Positions 54,418 to 63,807 of a DNA stretch of 64,000 bases are shown one piece after another. A program made the translations under genes and the position numbers. The stretch is from an uncultured Prevotella sp. (lineage in GTDB: Bacteria; Bacteroidota; Bacteroidia; Bacteroidales; Bacteroidaceae). The DNA lies in NCBI GenBank assembly GCA_900543975.1, contig UQTI01000001.1:20056-84055 (forward strand). The letters run 5' to 3'. Position 1 is the first letter of the stretch. The number at the start of each line of letters is the position of its first letter. Under the pieces are notes generated by a model, which did not search any database, was not told the origin of the DNA, and saw only the letters and a list, made by a program, of their open reading frames with translations.

Positions 54418-54978
54418 ATGATTGACGTAAAAGAGACATTAGAGGGTGCCAGCGAGCGCATGGAGATGGCTGCCATGTATCTGGAAGAGCAGCTGGCACG
54501 TATCCGTGCGGGACGCGCCAACGTAGCCATCCTCGACGGAATAAGAGTTAGTTCATACGGCTCTATGGTGCCCCTGAACCAGGTTGCCAACGTATCGGTG
54601 CCCGATCCGCGCACCATCGCCATACGTCCTTGGGACAAGAAGGCCATCCGCGACATTGAGAAGGCCATCATGGACAGCGACGTGGGCATCACACCCGAGA
54701 ACAACGGTGAGATCATTCGTCTTGGCATTCCTCAGCCCACAGAGGAGCGTCGTAAGGAGCTGGTCAAGCAGTGTAACAAGATTGGCGAGAAGACCAAGGT
54801 TGAGGTACGCAACGCTCGTAGCGATGTCAAAGAGAAGCTGAAGAAGGCCATCAAAGACGGTCTGTCTGAGGATCTTGAGAAGGACGCTGAGGCCGAGCTG
54901 CAGAAGATCCACGACAAGTATATCAAGCGTGTGGACGACCTGCTGGCTTTGAAGACCAAGGAAATCATGACCGTGTAA
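54418..54978 (+). CDS. frr: ribosome recycling factor
   Basis: A 186-residue factor that splits post-termination ribosomes with EF-G. Sequence shows the two-domain form: the long three-helix bundle with LARIRAGRANVAILDGIRV near the N-terminus, the beta domain (about 30-105: VSVPDPRTIAIRPWDKK), and C-terminal helices ending KRVDDLLALKTKEIMTV. After its stop there are three imperfect copies of an AATTCATGACCTTGTAA-like phrase (54974-55021), duplicating the end of the gene. Confidence 0.97.
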   Translation: MIDVKETLEGASERMEMAAMYLEEQLARIRAGRANVAILDGIRVSSYGSMVPLNQVANVSVPDPRTIAIRPWDKKAIRDIEKAIMDSDVGITPENNGEIIRLGIPQPTEERRKELVKQCNKIGEKTKVEVRNARSDVKEKLKKAIKDGLSEDLEKDAEAELQKIHDKYIKRVDDLLALKTKEIMTV

Positions 54979-55026
54979 AAAGAAATTCATGACCTTGTAA
55001 AAGGCATCATGACCTTGTAATTAAAA

Positions 55027-55235
55027 AAATAAAAAAGGTAAAAAAGTAAAAGACGTAAAAAGGTGAAAATGTAAAAACGGTGAAACAAACAAAGAGTGAA
55101 GAAAGCCAGCATCACACACAGCTGTTCAGGCTTTCTTATCACATAGCTGACAATATTTTTACAACTCGCAGTTGTCAAGCATTTTTCAGCATCTTGTTTT
55201 TTTACCTTTTTACCTTTTTACCTTTTTACCTTTAA
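55027..55235. repeat. GGTAAAAA repeats arranged as a large inverted repeat
   Basis: AAAAAAGGTAAAAAAGTAAAA at the left and TTTTTTACCTTTTTACC repeats at the right flank an AGCTGA/CAGCT-type centre. The right arm ends 4 bp before the rsgA ATG. Confidence 0.75.
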
Positions 55236-55238
55236 ATA

Positions 55239-56171
55239 ATGAAGGGATTAGTAATTAAGAACACAGGCAGCTGGTACACGGTGAAGACCGACGACGGCGT
55301 CATTGTGGACAGCAAGATAAAGGGCAACTTCCGCCTCAAGGGCATACGCAGCACCAATCCTGTGGCTGTGGGCGACCGTGTGGAGATCATTCGCAACCAG
55401 GAGGGCACAGCCTTTATCAACGCCATCGAGGACCGTCACAACTACATCATCCGTAAGTCGCAGAACCTGAGCAAGCAAAGCCACATCATTGCGGCAAACG
55501 TAGACCAGGCTTTCCTTATCGTGACGGTCAACTATCCGCAGACAAGCACCACCTTCATAGACCGCTTCCTCGCTTCTGCCGAGGCTTACAGCGTGCCTGT
55601 GACGCTTGTGTTCAACAAGACCGACCTGCTTGGTGAAGAGGAACGCCATTATCAAGACATGATGATGACGCTCTACAACACCGTGGGCTACAAGTGTGTA
55701 GCCATCTCGGCAGAGACAGGCGAAGGCGTTGAAGCGCTTCTCCCCATGCTTCATGACAAGATCACGGTGCTCAGCGGCAACAGTGGCGTGGGCAAGTCGA
55801 CGCTCATCAACCGCATTCTACCCGATGTTAATCTTCGCACAGCCGAGATTAGCGACACCCACAACACAGGCATGCACACCACCACCTTTAGCGAGATGCT
55901 GGAGCTGCCGCAAGGAGGCTACATCATCGACACGCCGGGCATAAAAGGTTTCGGCACGTTCAACATGGAGCCAGAGGAGATAACAAGCTATTTTAAAGAG
56001 ATATTCAAATTCTCAAAAGACTGCCGCTTCAACAATTGCACCCACACTCATGAGCCTGGTTGCGCCGTGCTCAAGGCCGTTGAAGACCATTACATTGCAG
56101 CCAGTCGCTACCAGAGCTATCTGTCCATGCTTAACGACAAGGACGAGAACAAATATCGTGAGGCCTATTGA
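55239..56171 (+). CDS. rsgA: ribosome small-subunit-dependent GTPase
   Basis: A 310-residue circularly permuted GTPase that checks late 30S assembly. An OB-fold is at the N-terminus (about 1-75: [25 protein letters not shown]); then permuted motifs in order G4 (FNKTD, about 125-129), G5, G1 ([16 protein letters not shown], about 178-193), G2 and G3 (DTPGIKGF, about 230-237). The C-terminal zinc motif is [16 protein letters not shown]-rich repeat sits immediately before the ATG, in contrast to the A-rich sequence usual here. Confidence 0.96.
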   Translation: MKGLVIKNTGSWYTVKTDDGVIVDSKIKGNFRLKGIRSTNPVAVGDRVEIIRNQEGTAFINAIEDRHNYIIRKSQNLSKQSHIIAANVDQAFLIVTVNYPQTSTTFIDRFLASAEAYSVPVTLVFNKTDLLGEEERHYQDMMMTLYNTVGYKCVAISAETGEGVEALLPMLHDKITVLSGNSGVGKSTLINRILPDVNLRTAEISDTHNTGMHTTTFSEMLELPQGGYIIDTPGIKGFGTFNMEPEEITSYFKEIFKFSKDCRFNNCTHTHEPGCAVLKAVEDHYIAASRYQSYLSMLNDKDENKYREAY

Positions 56172-56199
56172 TGCTCGTCATTATCGAGCATATTCACAA

Positions 56200-56245
56200 A
56201 CAGCCGTTTTGCGCACCATAAAGGTTTGCAAAACGGCTGTTTTTA
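56200..56245 (+). terminator. rsgA terminator
   Basis: Perfect 13-bp stem ACAGCCGTTTTGC / GCAAAACGGCTGT followed by TTTTA. Confidence 0.9.
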
Positions 56246-56276
56246 TTACGGGCAAGCTCTAACGACCGAGTGAGGT

Positions 56277-56455
56277 TTACTTTTCCACAACCTTTATCCC
56301 AGCAGGTAGTGCTGGCTTGCCGTTGTTGACAACGAGCTGCATGTTGGGGCAGTCGGCGAAGTGCCAGAGAATGCGCCGTCTTCAATGTCGGTCATGCTGG
56401 TAACGTTGAGGTTGGTGATGGCTGTGCCGCTGAAAGCCCTAGCACAAACCGTTGT
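56277..56455 (-). pseudogene. remnant of a BspA-like leucine-rich-repeat gene
   Basis: The minus strand translates as ARAFSGTAITNLNVTSMTDIEDGAFS, then after a one-base frameshift FADCPNMQLVVNNGKPALPAG and IKVVEK with a stop. Both parts are LRR_5 repeat sequence (the AFSGTAITN and AFADCPNM signatures). Only the last ~60 codons survive; the upstream part is missing. Confidence 0.7.
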
Positions 56456-56487
56456 TAGGTTTCCTTCTTATGCTTTTTTGAGAGTTT

Positions 56488-56718
56488 TTATTTCAGAATG
56501 TCAAGAAGCCCTTTCACGCCTTTCTTCACGATGTCGGAGCCTTTCTTCTTGGCTTTCTTTTTGTCTCCGCCCACTATCTTCTTGACGGCAGCGATGCCTT
56601 CGTTAGAGTTTTTCATGTAGCCTTTGCCCATCTTCGCGCGTATGGGGTGCAGTGCTCGTGCATCGACATAGCAGCGTGCTCCGGTGAAAGGTTCTGTCGT
56701 CGGCAGAAATTTGTACAT
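56488..56718 (-). pseudogene. unrecognised short frame, probably a gene remnant
   Basis: Encodes 76 residues (MYKFLPTTEPFTGARCYVDA… with a Lys-rich C-terminus DKKKAKKKGSDIVKKG). The frame is open further upstream (ETFGNCDRIWASRVTNG) into the end of the symporter gene, with no start codon, so the sequence looks like the tail of a longer protein that has lost its front. No family recognised. Could be a real small basic protein. Confidence 0.4.
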
Positions 56719-56768
56719 TCCGTTCGTTACGCGCGACGCCCAGATGCGGTCGCAGTTGCCGAATGTTT

Positions 56769-58202
56769 CTATTCCTTGTTTTCCTTTTTATGCATACCGC
56801 TTAGCCACAGTCCAATAAAAGTTATCAGACCGTTAAGCATGAGTAGCTCGTAGCCAAACTTATAGCCAGTGGTGGCTTGAACGGTGGTGTCGAGAGCGAA
56901 GCAGAGCAATGGCGATGCCACGGCGATGAAGGGCACGGCGCGGTCAGCCACGCCACGGTGTGTCAGCAGACCGAAGGCAAAGAGACCGAGCAACGGACCG
57001 TAGGTGTAAGAGCACAGCACATAGATGGCATCGATGACGCTCGTGCTGTTGATAAGTCGGAAGAGCAGAATGAGCACCACAAACATGGCTGCCATGCCGA
57101 GGTGAACGCGCCTGCGCAGACGCTCGTCGCCGTGACGGCCGCAGATGTCGACACAGAAGCTGGTTGTGAGGGCCGTCATGGCAGAGTCGGCACTGGAGAA
57201 CGATGCCGCCACCACGCCAATGGTGAAGAGCACCACGACCGTCGTGCCCAGTTGGCCTGTGGCAGCAAACATGGGCAGCAGCTCATCGCCCGATGCAGGA
57301 ATGGCCATGCCCTGACGCTGTGCCAGGTAGATGAGGAGCACGCCGAGGAACATGAACAGCAGGTTGGCAGGCACGAAAGCGAATCCATAGGTACACATGT
57401 CCTTCTGTGCCTCGCGCAACGACTTGCAGGTGAGGTTCTTCTGCATCATGTCCTGGTCGAGACCTGTCATCACGATAACTATGAACACACCGCTGAGAAA
57501 CTGCTTCCAGATGTTTTGGCGGCTCACCCAATCGTCGAAGACAAACATCTTGCTGTGGCTGTCTTCCCACACCGTCCGTATGGCCTCGCCGGGAGTCATG
57601 CCCAGAGCCGTCACCACATTATATATAATAAGGATGAGAGCCGTGAACATGCAGGTGGTTTGGAAAGTGTCGGTCCACACCAGTGTCTTTATTCCCCCGC
57701 GACGGGTGTAAAGCCAAATCAGCGACACCATGGCCAGGACCGTGAGCCAGAATGGCACGCCTATGCTGTCGAGCACAAACCGTTGTAAGATTATGCACAC
57801 CACATAAAACCTCACCACCGAGCCTGTGAGCTTGGAGAGCAAGAAGAACGACGCGCCCGTCTTGTAGGACCATTTTCCCAATCTCTTGCCGAGGTAGGTG
57901 TAGATGGTTGTGAGGTTCAGGCGATAATAGACGGGCAGGAGGATGAAGGCTACGGCAAAATAGCCCAATATGAAGCCGAGGCATGTTTGCAGATAGGTCA
58001 TGTCGGTCTTGAGCACCATGCCGGGCACCGACACGAAGGTAATGCCCGAGATCGATGCTCCCACCATGCCGAACGCCACCATGTACCACGGTGAGCGGCG
58101 GTTGCCGCGGAAGAATGTGTCGTTGTCTGAGCGCCGCGCTGTCAGTCGGCTGAACGCCATGAGGAAGGCGAAATAAGCAAGTATGGTTATGACAATAATC
58201 AT
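56769..58202 (-). CDS. sodium:solute symporter (SSS family)
   Basis: A 477-residue inner-membrane transporter with about 12-13 helices, coupling Na+ influx to uptake of a small solute. FRGNRRSPWYMVAFGMVGASISGITFVSVPGMV at the N-terminus and LDQDMMQKNLTCKSLREAQKDM in the middle are typical of the Bacteroidetes SSS branch; ASFSSADSAMTALTTSF contains the Na2-site Ser pair. The substrate cannot be predicted (sialic acid, sugars and amino acids are all possible for the family). A -7 box TACTTTTG lies on the minus strand at 58247-58254. Confidence 0.92.
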   Translation of the reverse strand: MIIVITILAYFAFLMAFSRLTARRSDNDTFFRGNRRSPWYMVAFGMVGASISGITFVSVPGMVLKTDMTYLQTCLGFILGYFAVAFILLPVYYRLNLTTIYTYLGKRLGKWSYKTGASFFLLSKLTGSVVRFYVVCIILQRFVLDSIGVPFWLTVLAMVSLIWLYTRRGGIKTLVWTDTFQTTCMFTALILIIYNVVTALGMTPGEAIRTVWEDSHSKMFVFDDWVSRQNIWKQFLSGVFIVIVMTGLDQDMMQKNLTCKSLREAQKDMCTYGFAFVPANLLFMFLGVLLIYLAQRQGMAIPASGDELLPMFAATGQLGTTVVVLFTIGVVAASFSSADSAMTALTTSFCVDICGRHGDERLRRRVHLGMAAMFVVLILLFRLINSTSVIDAIYVLCSYTYGPLLGLFAFGLLTHRGVADRAVPFIAVASPLLCFALDTTVQATTGYKFGYELLMLNGLITFIGLWLSGMHKKENKE

Positions 58203-58263
58203 GTTGTTTTTCTTTCTTTGTTGCGTTTTGTTCGTTAATTGAACCGCAAAAGTAATAAAATGT

Positions 58264-58294
58264 TTTGTTATAACGGAATTTTATCTTAACTTTG
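58264..58294 (+). promoter_or_regulatory. trpB2 promoter
   Basis: TTTG-N19-TAACTTTG, about 75 bp before the ATG, divergent from the symporter promoter. Confidence 0.8.
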
Positions 58295-58369
58295 TATTTG
58301 AAAGTTTTGCATACGACCAACCGGGCAAGACGGTAACATTAAAAAAAGAATCATTTAAAACCGATAGCT

Positions 58370-59731
58370 ATGAGTAAACGTAAGAAATTTTTGCTTGAAG
58401 AAGACCAGATACCTACGCAGTGGTATAACATACAGGCCGACATGCCCAACAAGCCGCTGCCTCCTCTTAACCCTGCCACGCGCAAACCGCTGAGCGCTGA
58501 AGACCTCGCCCACATCTTTAACGAGGAGTGCTCGCGTCAGGAGCTCGATCAGGAACATGCGTGGATCGACATCCCCGAAGAGGTGCAGGACAAGTACCGT
58601 TATTATCGCTCAACGCCGCTCGTGCGTGCCTATGCTCTTGAGAAGGCTCTCGACACGCCTGCCCATATCTATTTTAAGAACGAGAGCGTGAACCCGCTTG
58701 GATCACATAAGATCAACTCGGCCCTGCCACAGTGTTACTATTGCAAGCAGGAGGGCACCACCAACGTCACCACCGAGACGGGAGCAGGCCAGTGGGGTGC
58801 TGCCTTGAGCTATGCCGCCAGCGTGTATGGTCTGTCGGCAGCTGTCTATCAGGTGAAGATCTCCATGCGTCAAAAGCCTTACCGCAGCAGCATCATGCGC
58901 ACGTTTGGTGCCGAGGTTACAGGCTCACCGTCTATGTCGACTCGTGCAGGCAAGGACATCATAACCCGTGATCCCAACCATCAGGGCTCGCTCGGTACAG
59001 CCATCTCTGAGGCTGTGGAGCTGGCCACCACCACGCCCCACTGTAAGTACACGCTTGGTTCGGTGCTCAACCATGTGTCTCTCCACCAGACGGTTATAGG
59101 TCTTGAGGCAGAGAAGCAGATGGTCATGGCAGAGGAATATCCCGATCAGGTGATTGCCTGCTTCGGTGGCGGTAGCAACTTCGGCGGTCTTGCCTTCCCC
59201 TTCATGCGTCATAACATCCTTGACGGCAAGAAGACCGAGTTTATTGCTGCTGAGCCAGAGAGCTGTCCTAAGCTCACACGCGGCAAGTTTGAGTACGATT
59301 TCGGCGATGAGGCAGGCTACACGCCCCTCCTTCCCATGTACACCCTCGGCCACGACTTCAAGCCTGCCAACATCCATGCTGGCGGTCTACGCTACCATGG
59401 CGCTGGCACCATCGTTTCGCAGCTCATCAAAGACAAGATGATGCACGGCGTCGACATTCCGCAGCTTGAGAGCTTCGAAGCCGGACTGCTGTTTGCCCGT
59501 ACCGAGGGCATCATCCCTGCTCCCGAGAGCTGTCACGCCATCGCTGCCACCATACGCGAGGCAAAGAAGTGTAAGGTCAGCGGCGAGAAGAAGACCATCT
59601 TGTTCTGTCTCTCCGGTCACGGCCTTATCGACATGACGGCTTACGACAGCTACCTCAACGGCGATCTGCAAAACTATGCTGTGAGCGATGCCGAGATCGA
59701 GAAGAACCTTGAGGATGTGCCTAAGGTGTGA
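58370..59731 (+). CDS. trpB: TrpB2-type tryptophan synthase beta chain
   Basis: A 453-residue PLP enzyme joining indole and serine to make tryptophan. It is the TrpB2 branch: longer N-terminus (IPTQWYNIQADMPNKPLPPLNP), PLP Lys114 in NPLGSHKINSALPQ, ETGAGQWG substrate loop, and GGGSNFGG phosphate-binding loop. TrpB2 enzymes do not form the usual complex with TrpA, and no trpA or other trp gene is nearby; a role in indole salvage is therefore likely. Single-gene unit between its promoter and a shared terminator. Confidence 0.94.
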   Translation: MSKRKKFLLEEDQIPTQWYNIQADMPNKPLPPLNPATRKPLSAEDLAHIFNEECSRQELDQEHAWIDIPEEVQDKYRYYRSTPLVRAYALEKALDTPAHIYFKNESVNPLGSHKINSALPQCYYCKQEGTTNVTTETGAGQWGAALSYAASVYGLSAAVYQVKISMRQKPYRSSIMRTFGAEVTGSPSMSTRAGKDIITRDPNHQGSLGTAISEAVELATTTPHCKYTLGSVLNHVSLHQTVIGLEAEKQMVMAEEYPDQVIACFGGGSNFGGLAFPFMRHNILDGKKTEFIAAEPESCPKLTRGKFEYDFGDEAGYTPLLPMYTLGHDFKPANIHAGGLRYHGAGTIVSQLIKDKMMHGVDIPQLESFEAGLLFARTEGIIPAPESCHAIAATIREAKKCKVSGEKKTILFCLSGHGLIDMTAYDSYLNGDLQNYAVSDAEIEKNLEDVPKV

Positions 59732-59752
59732 GTTAGACAAAAATAAAATAAG

Positions 59753-59793
59753 AAAGCCTTCACCGACATGCTTAACATGTTAGTGAAGGCTTT
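59753..59793. terminator. bidirectional terminator between trpB2 and mfd
   Basis: AAAGCCTTCAC / GTGAAGGCTTT stem with an inner CATG-type palindrome in the loop; T-run on the plus strand. Confidence 0.85.
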
Positions 59794-59811
59794 TTTTAGA
59801 GCTTGTTTTTC

Positions 59812-62800
59812 TTATTTGTCATCAATGCTTCTCAGCACCTTTACAGCCTCGCCCACGGTGGCAATATCGTTCACCACCATGGAACGTTTGCCATTAATTT
59901 CTTTCAGATTGCAGCTGCGCAGATGGCAGCCAATATATTGCAGCACCTTGTCGAAGGCGGCGCTGCGATAGTAGGGACTGTCGGGGTTGCTCACAAACTG
60001 CATCTGCATGCGTCCTTGCTTAAGGATAAGCTTCTCGCATCCGAGGCGTTTGCCCAGACGGCGCAGCGGAACCACTTGCAGAAGTTCCTCTCCCTCGTGA
60101 GGTATCGGTCCGAAGCGGTCGATGAGTCGTTGACGGTAAGCGTCAAGCTCGCGGTCGTCGCCAATGTTGTCGAGCTCGCGGTAGAGGAGCATGCGCTCGC
60201 TGCTGCCCGGCACATAGTTGTCGGGGAAATACATCTCCAAGTCGCTCTCCACGGCACAGTCTTCCACAAACTCGTCGCCCGTAAACTGTCGTCCTTCTGC
60301 CATCTCCTCGTGGTAGAGGTCTGCAAACTCGTCGTTCTTCAGTTCGGTAACAGCCTGATTCAGAATTTTTTGATAGGTCTCATAGCCCAAGTCTTCCATG
60401 AAGCCGCTCTGCTCTGCGCCCAACAGGTTGCCAGCACCGCGTATGTCGAGGTCCTGCATGGCGAGGTTGAAGCCGCTGCCAAGGTCAGAGAATGTCTCCA
60501 GAGCCTCCAGGCGTCGTCGTGCGTCTGCCGACAGCACCGCCTTGGGAGGTGCAAGCAGATAGCAGAACGCCTTTCGGTTGGAGCGTCCCACACGTCCGCG
60601 CATCTGGTGCAGGTCTGACAAGCCAAACTTGTGGGCATCGTTTATGATGATGGTGTTGGCGTTGGAGATGTCGATGCCGTTCTCCACGATGGTGGTGGAG
60701 AGCAACACGTCATAGTCGTAATTCATGAAGCCCACCAATATCTTCTCCAGCTCCTCCGGGTTCATCTGTCCGTGCCCAATGGCCACACGAGCGTCGGGCA
60801 CATAGCGGTGAATGAGGTTCTCAATCTCTTGCAGGTTGTTTATCCGGCTGCACACGATATAGGTCTGTCCGTTACGGCTCATCTCAAAGTTTATGGCGTC
60901 GGCAATGGTTTCTCCGCTGAACGTCGTGAGCATGGTCTGGATGGGGTAACGGTTGGGTGGGGGAGTGCGCATGATGCTCATGTCGCGTGCTCCCATGAGC
61001 GAGAACTGCAACGTGCGGGGTATGGGCGTTGCCGACATGGTGAGCGTGTCGACATTGGTCTTGAGCTTGCGCAACTTCTCCTTCGTTGCCACGCCAAACT
61101 TCTGCTCCTCGTCAATGATGAGCAGTCCGAGGTCTTTCCACACTACGCTCTTGCCGATGAGCTTATGCGTGCCTACCAAGATGTCGACCTTGCCGTCTTT
61201 CAGGTCTTCAAGCACCTGCTTTGTCTGCTTTGACGTTCGGGCGCGGGAGAGATAGTCGACTCTCACGGGGAAATCTTTCAGTCGCGACTGGAACGACTTG
61301 AAGTGTTGGTATGCCAGCACCGTTGTGGGCACGAGTACCGCCACCTGCTTCGAGTCGCATGCCGCCTTGAAGGCTGCTCTTATCGCCACCTCCGTCTTGC
61401 CGAAGCCGACATCGCCACACACCAGACGGTCCATGGGTTTGGCTTGCTCCATGTCGGCCTTCACGTCCTGTGTCGCTTTCAGCTGGTCGGGCGTGTCTTC
61501 ATAAAGGAAGCTGGCCTCGAGCTCATGCTGCATGAACGAGTCGCCGCTGAAAGCGAAGCCTTTCTCGTGCCGGCGTTTGGCGTAGAGCTTTATCAGGTCG
61601 CGGGCAATGTCCTTGATCTTCTTCTTGGCCTTTTCCTTAAGGCGCTCCCATGCTCCCGTACCGAGGGTGCTCAGACGCGGTGCCTCGCCCGTGGTGCTGC
61701 TGCGATACTTGCTTATCTTGTAGAGCGAGTGTATGCTCACGTCCACGATGTCGCCGCGTTGGTAAATTATGCGTATGACCTCCTGGTAGGAGTTGCCCAC
61801 CGGCACACGCACCAGTCCGCCAAACTTACCGATGCCAAAGTCGACATGCACGATAAAATCGCCTGGATCCATCTCTTGCAGCTCTTTCATGGTGAGCGCC
61901 ATCTTGCCCGCCCTTGCCGTGTCGCTCTTCAGGCTGTACTTGTGGAAACGGTCAAAGATCTGATGGTCGGTGAAGAAGCAAGCCCTTATGGTGTTGTCGG
62001 CAAAGCCCTCGTGCAGCGTGTGGTCCACGGGTGTGAAGGGCAGGTCCTCGCCTTTTGTCTTTACCTCGTCCGAATCGAAAATGTCGCGCAGACGACGTGT
62101 CTGCTTCTCGCTGTCGGCAAGGATGTAAATCTTGTAGCCCATGAGCACATAGTCGGCGAGCGACCGTGTGAGCAACTCAAAGTTTTTGTGAAACAGCGGT
62201 TGCGGCGTGATCTCAAACGTTATTGTTGCCTGTGGCGTGCCGAGCGGCTTGTGACCCATGTCTATTCGTCTGAAGGCAGCAATGCCTTCCTTGAAGCGTG
62301 TGCCGCTCACCAGTTGTGTGTCGCGGCTCAGCGACCTCATGATCTCTTTCTGCTCCTCTTCTGTGGCGCCCTCCAAGCGCTCTGCCACAGCCTGTTGCGC
62401 AAATCCTTCGTCGTAGATGCGTGCTATGGTGTCGGCCACATAAGCCAAATCTTTCACGGCCACAACGGTGTCGGCAGGAAGGAAACTGGTCAGGGGCATC
62501 TTCTCTTCCGTCATCTTGGCAAGCTCTGGCACAATCTCCACCGCGTCTTTCTTGTCCTTCGACAGCTGATCCTCAACGTTGAACGTGCGTATGGTGTCGA
62601 TCTCGTCGCCGAAGAAGTCGATACGGAACGGCAGCTCCGAGCTGAACGAATAGACGTCGAGGATGCTTCCGCGAACGGCAAACTGTCCCGGCTCATACAC
62701 ATAATCCACTTGTTCGAAGCCAAACTCGCGCAGCGTCTTTTCCGTCTCCACAATGTCAACGGTCTGGCTCACGGCAAGCGACAGCGTGCGCTCATCGAGT

Positions 62801-63324
62801 CGTTGCTTCGACACTACCAGTTCGCTCAGCGCCTCGGGGCATGTCACGATGTAGAGGGCCTTGCTTGCCTTGCTGCTTCCTGCCTTGCTTCCAGGCTTCG
62901 CGTTCTCAGCCTTGCTTATAGCTTCAGCGTTCCCAGCCTTTCTGTTTCCCTTTTCATCATATCCGTTGTTTCCTCCTCTTTGTGCCAGTCGGCTCAGCAC
63001 CTCTGTGCGCAGAATTTCGCTTCCTGCATCTCGCTGTCCATATTTCACGGCACGTCGATAGGAAGAAGGGTAGAACAGCACCTGTTGCGTGCCCATGAGT
63101 TGTGTGAGGTCGTGGTAGAAATAGCCTGCCTCGTCGGCATCTTGCAACACGAACATTATGGTGTCGGCATGTCGGTCTGCCAAAGCAGAGAAAAACATTG
63201 GGCCAGATGAGGCCAACAGTCCCTTCAGGAAAACGGTCCTTACGGTCTTGTCTTCCAGCATCTTTACAAGGGCTCCACATTGTGGCATGCCTCCATAAAT
63301 ATCTCTAATTTCTTTTATTTCCAT
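59812..63324 (-). CDS. mfd: transcription-repair coupling factor
   Basis: Mfd removes RNA polymerase stalled at DNA lesions and recruits UvrA. The 1170 residues show the whole layout: UvrB-like N-terminus (YFYHDLTQLMGTQQVLFYPSSYRRAVKYGQRDAGSEILRTEVL), an RNA-polymerase-interacting domain (about 500-580, DFIVHVDFGIGKFGGLVRVPVGN), then translocase motifs: Walker A GDVGFGKTEVAIRAAF, DEEQKFG box, SATPIPRTLQFSL, and QMRGRVGRSNRKAF; TRCF C-terminal domain at the end. A low-complexity Ala/Lys/Gly/Ser insert of about 30 residues near 125-155 (NAKPGSKAGSSKASKA) is unusual. A -7 box lies 33 bp upstream. Confidence 0.97.
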   Translation of the reverse strand: MEIKEIRDIYGGMPQCGALVKMLEDKTVRTVFLKGLLASSGPMFFSALADRHADTIMFVLQDADEAGYFYHDLTQLMGTQQVLFYPSSYRRAVKYGQRDAGSEILRTEVLSRLAQRGGNNGYDEKGNRKAGNAEAISKAENAKPGSKAGSSKASKALYIVTCPEALSELVVSKQRLDERTLSLAVSQTVDIVETEKTLREFGFEQVDYVYEPGQFAVRGSILDVYSFSSELPFRIDFFGDEIDTIRTFNVEDQLSKDKKDAVEIVPELAKMTEEKMPLTSFLPADTVVAVKDLAYVADTIARIYDEGFAQQAVAERLEGATEEEQKEIMRSLSRDTQLVSGTRFKEGIAAFRRIDMGHKPLGTPQATITFEITPQPLFHKNFELLTRSLADYVLMGYKIYILADSEKQTRRLRDIFDSDEVKTKGEDLPFTPVDHTLHEGFADNTIRACFFTDHQIFDRFHKYSLKSDTARAGKMALTMKELQEMDPGDFIVHVDFGIGKFGGLVRVPVGNSYQEVIRIIYQRGDIVDVSIHSLYKISKYRSSTTGEAPRLSTLGTGAWERLKEKAKKKIKDIARDLIKLYAKRRHEKGFAFSGDSFMQHELEASFLYEDTPDQLKATQDVKADMEQAKPMDRLVCGDVGFGKTEVAIRAAFKAACDSKQVAVLVPTTVLAYQHFKSFQSRLKDFPVRVDYLSRARTSKQTKQVLEDLKDGKVDILVGTHKLIGKSVVWKDLGLLIIDEEQKFGVATKEKLRKLKTNVDTLTMSATPIPRTLQFSLMGARDMSIMRTPPPNRYPIQTMLTTFSGETIADAINFEMSRNGQTYIVCSRINNLQEIENLIHRYVPDARVAIGHGQMNPEELEKILVGFMNYDYDVLLSTTIVENGIDISNANTIIINDAHKFGLSDLHQMRGRVGRSNRKAFCYLLAPPKAVLSADARRRLEALETFSDLGSGFNLAMQDLDIRGAGNLLGAEQSGFMEDLGYETYQKILNQAVTELKNDEFADLYHEEMAEGRQFTGDEFVEDCAVESDLEMYFPDNYVPGSSERMLLYRELDNIGDDRELDAYRQRLIDRFGPIPHEGEELLQVVPLRRLGKRLGCEKLILKQGRMQMQFVSNPDSPYYRSAAFDKVLQYIGCHLRSCNLKEINGKRSMVVNDIATVGEAVKVLRSIDDK

Positions 63325-63357
63325 CTAACAAACAGGTGTGTTCTTGTAAAACTGCTA

Positions 63358-63365
63358 CAAAAGTA
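63358..63365 (-). promoter_or_regulatory. mfd -7 element
   Basis: Minus strand TACTTTTG, 33 bp before the mfd ATG. Confidence 0.55.
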
Positions 63366-63461
63366 GCTAAAAAACATGAGATAAAGCCGTGAGAAACTAA
63401 AAATCAGAGCTTCCGCTAAGAGGTTAACAGTTTTTTGTTTTGCGAATCCAAATATTCTGCT

Positions 63462-63499
63462 TTAAAAATAAAAAGGTGTAGCTCTTTCAGAACTACACC
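63462..63499 (-). terminator. leftward terminator-like hairpin
   Basis: Minus strand GGTGTAGTTCT…AGCTACACC followed by TTTTTATTTTTA. It points to a leftward transcript ending here, but no gene is visible upstream of it within the window. Confidence 0.6.
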
Positions 63500-63510
63500 A
63501 TGTGAAGATT

Positions 63511-63550
63511 GTGATCCCGTTGGAATCCAAGTGATCCGCTTGGAATTCCT
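63511..63550. repeat. 20-bp direct repeat resembling a tRNA 3' end
   Basis: GTGATCCCGTTGGAATCCAA is followed directly by GTGATCCGCTTGGAATTCCT. On the minus strand the first reads TTGGATTCCAACGGGATCAC, similar to the T-arm and acceptor end of a tRNA, but no complete tRNA is present. Confidence 0.55.
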
Positions 63551-63674
63551 CTGTATCGTAAAAGAAAAACACTCATAATCAGCAATATATCACTGCTTTA
63601 CAAGAATTATTCTTTAATTTCATGTAGAAAGAAAATAGACTTTTTTCAGCGTGTAACGCACTTGTAACGCATTT

Positions 63675-63807
63675 TATCTATCTACCTGTCTATATTAGGT
63701 TTATTCAGACCTAACAATGATTTAAAAGATCTCTGCATTTCACGATTACCATGTACTTCCTTATACCTTTCTGTACTCTCGTGAAATGTTAAATAGTAGA
63801 TAGATAG
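63675..63807. repeat. 133-bp nested palindrome
   Basis: TATCTATCTAC (63675-63685) pairs with GTAGATAGATA (63797-63807), and CATTTCACGA (63736-63745) pairs with TCGTGAAATG (63779-63788); a small TTAGGT/ACCTAA hairpin lies between at 63695-63714. Confidence 0.65.

Noticed and set aside
61303..63210. 635-codon frame opposite mfd
   Set aside because: Shadow of a fully conserved Mfd coding sequence.
63511..63550. A complete tRNA gene
   Set aside because: Only a T-arm/acceptor-like segment is present; no D-arm or anticodon arm can be drawn upstream on either strand.
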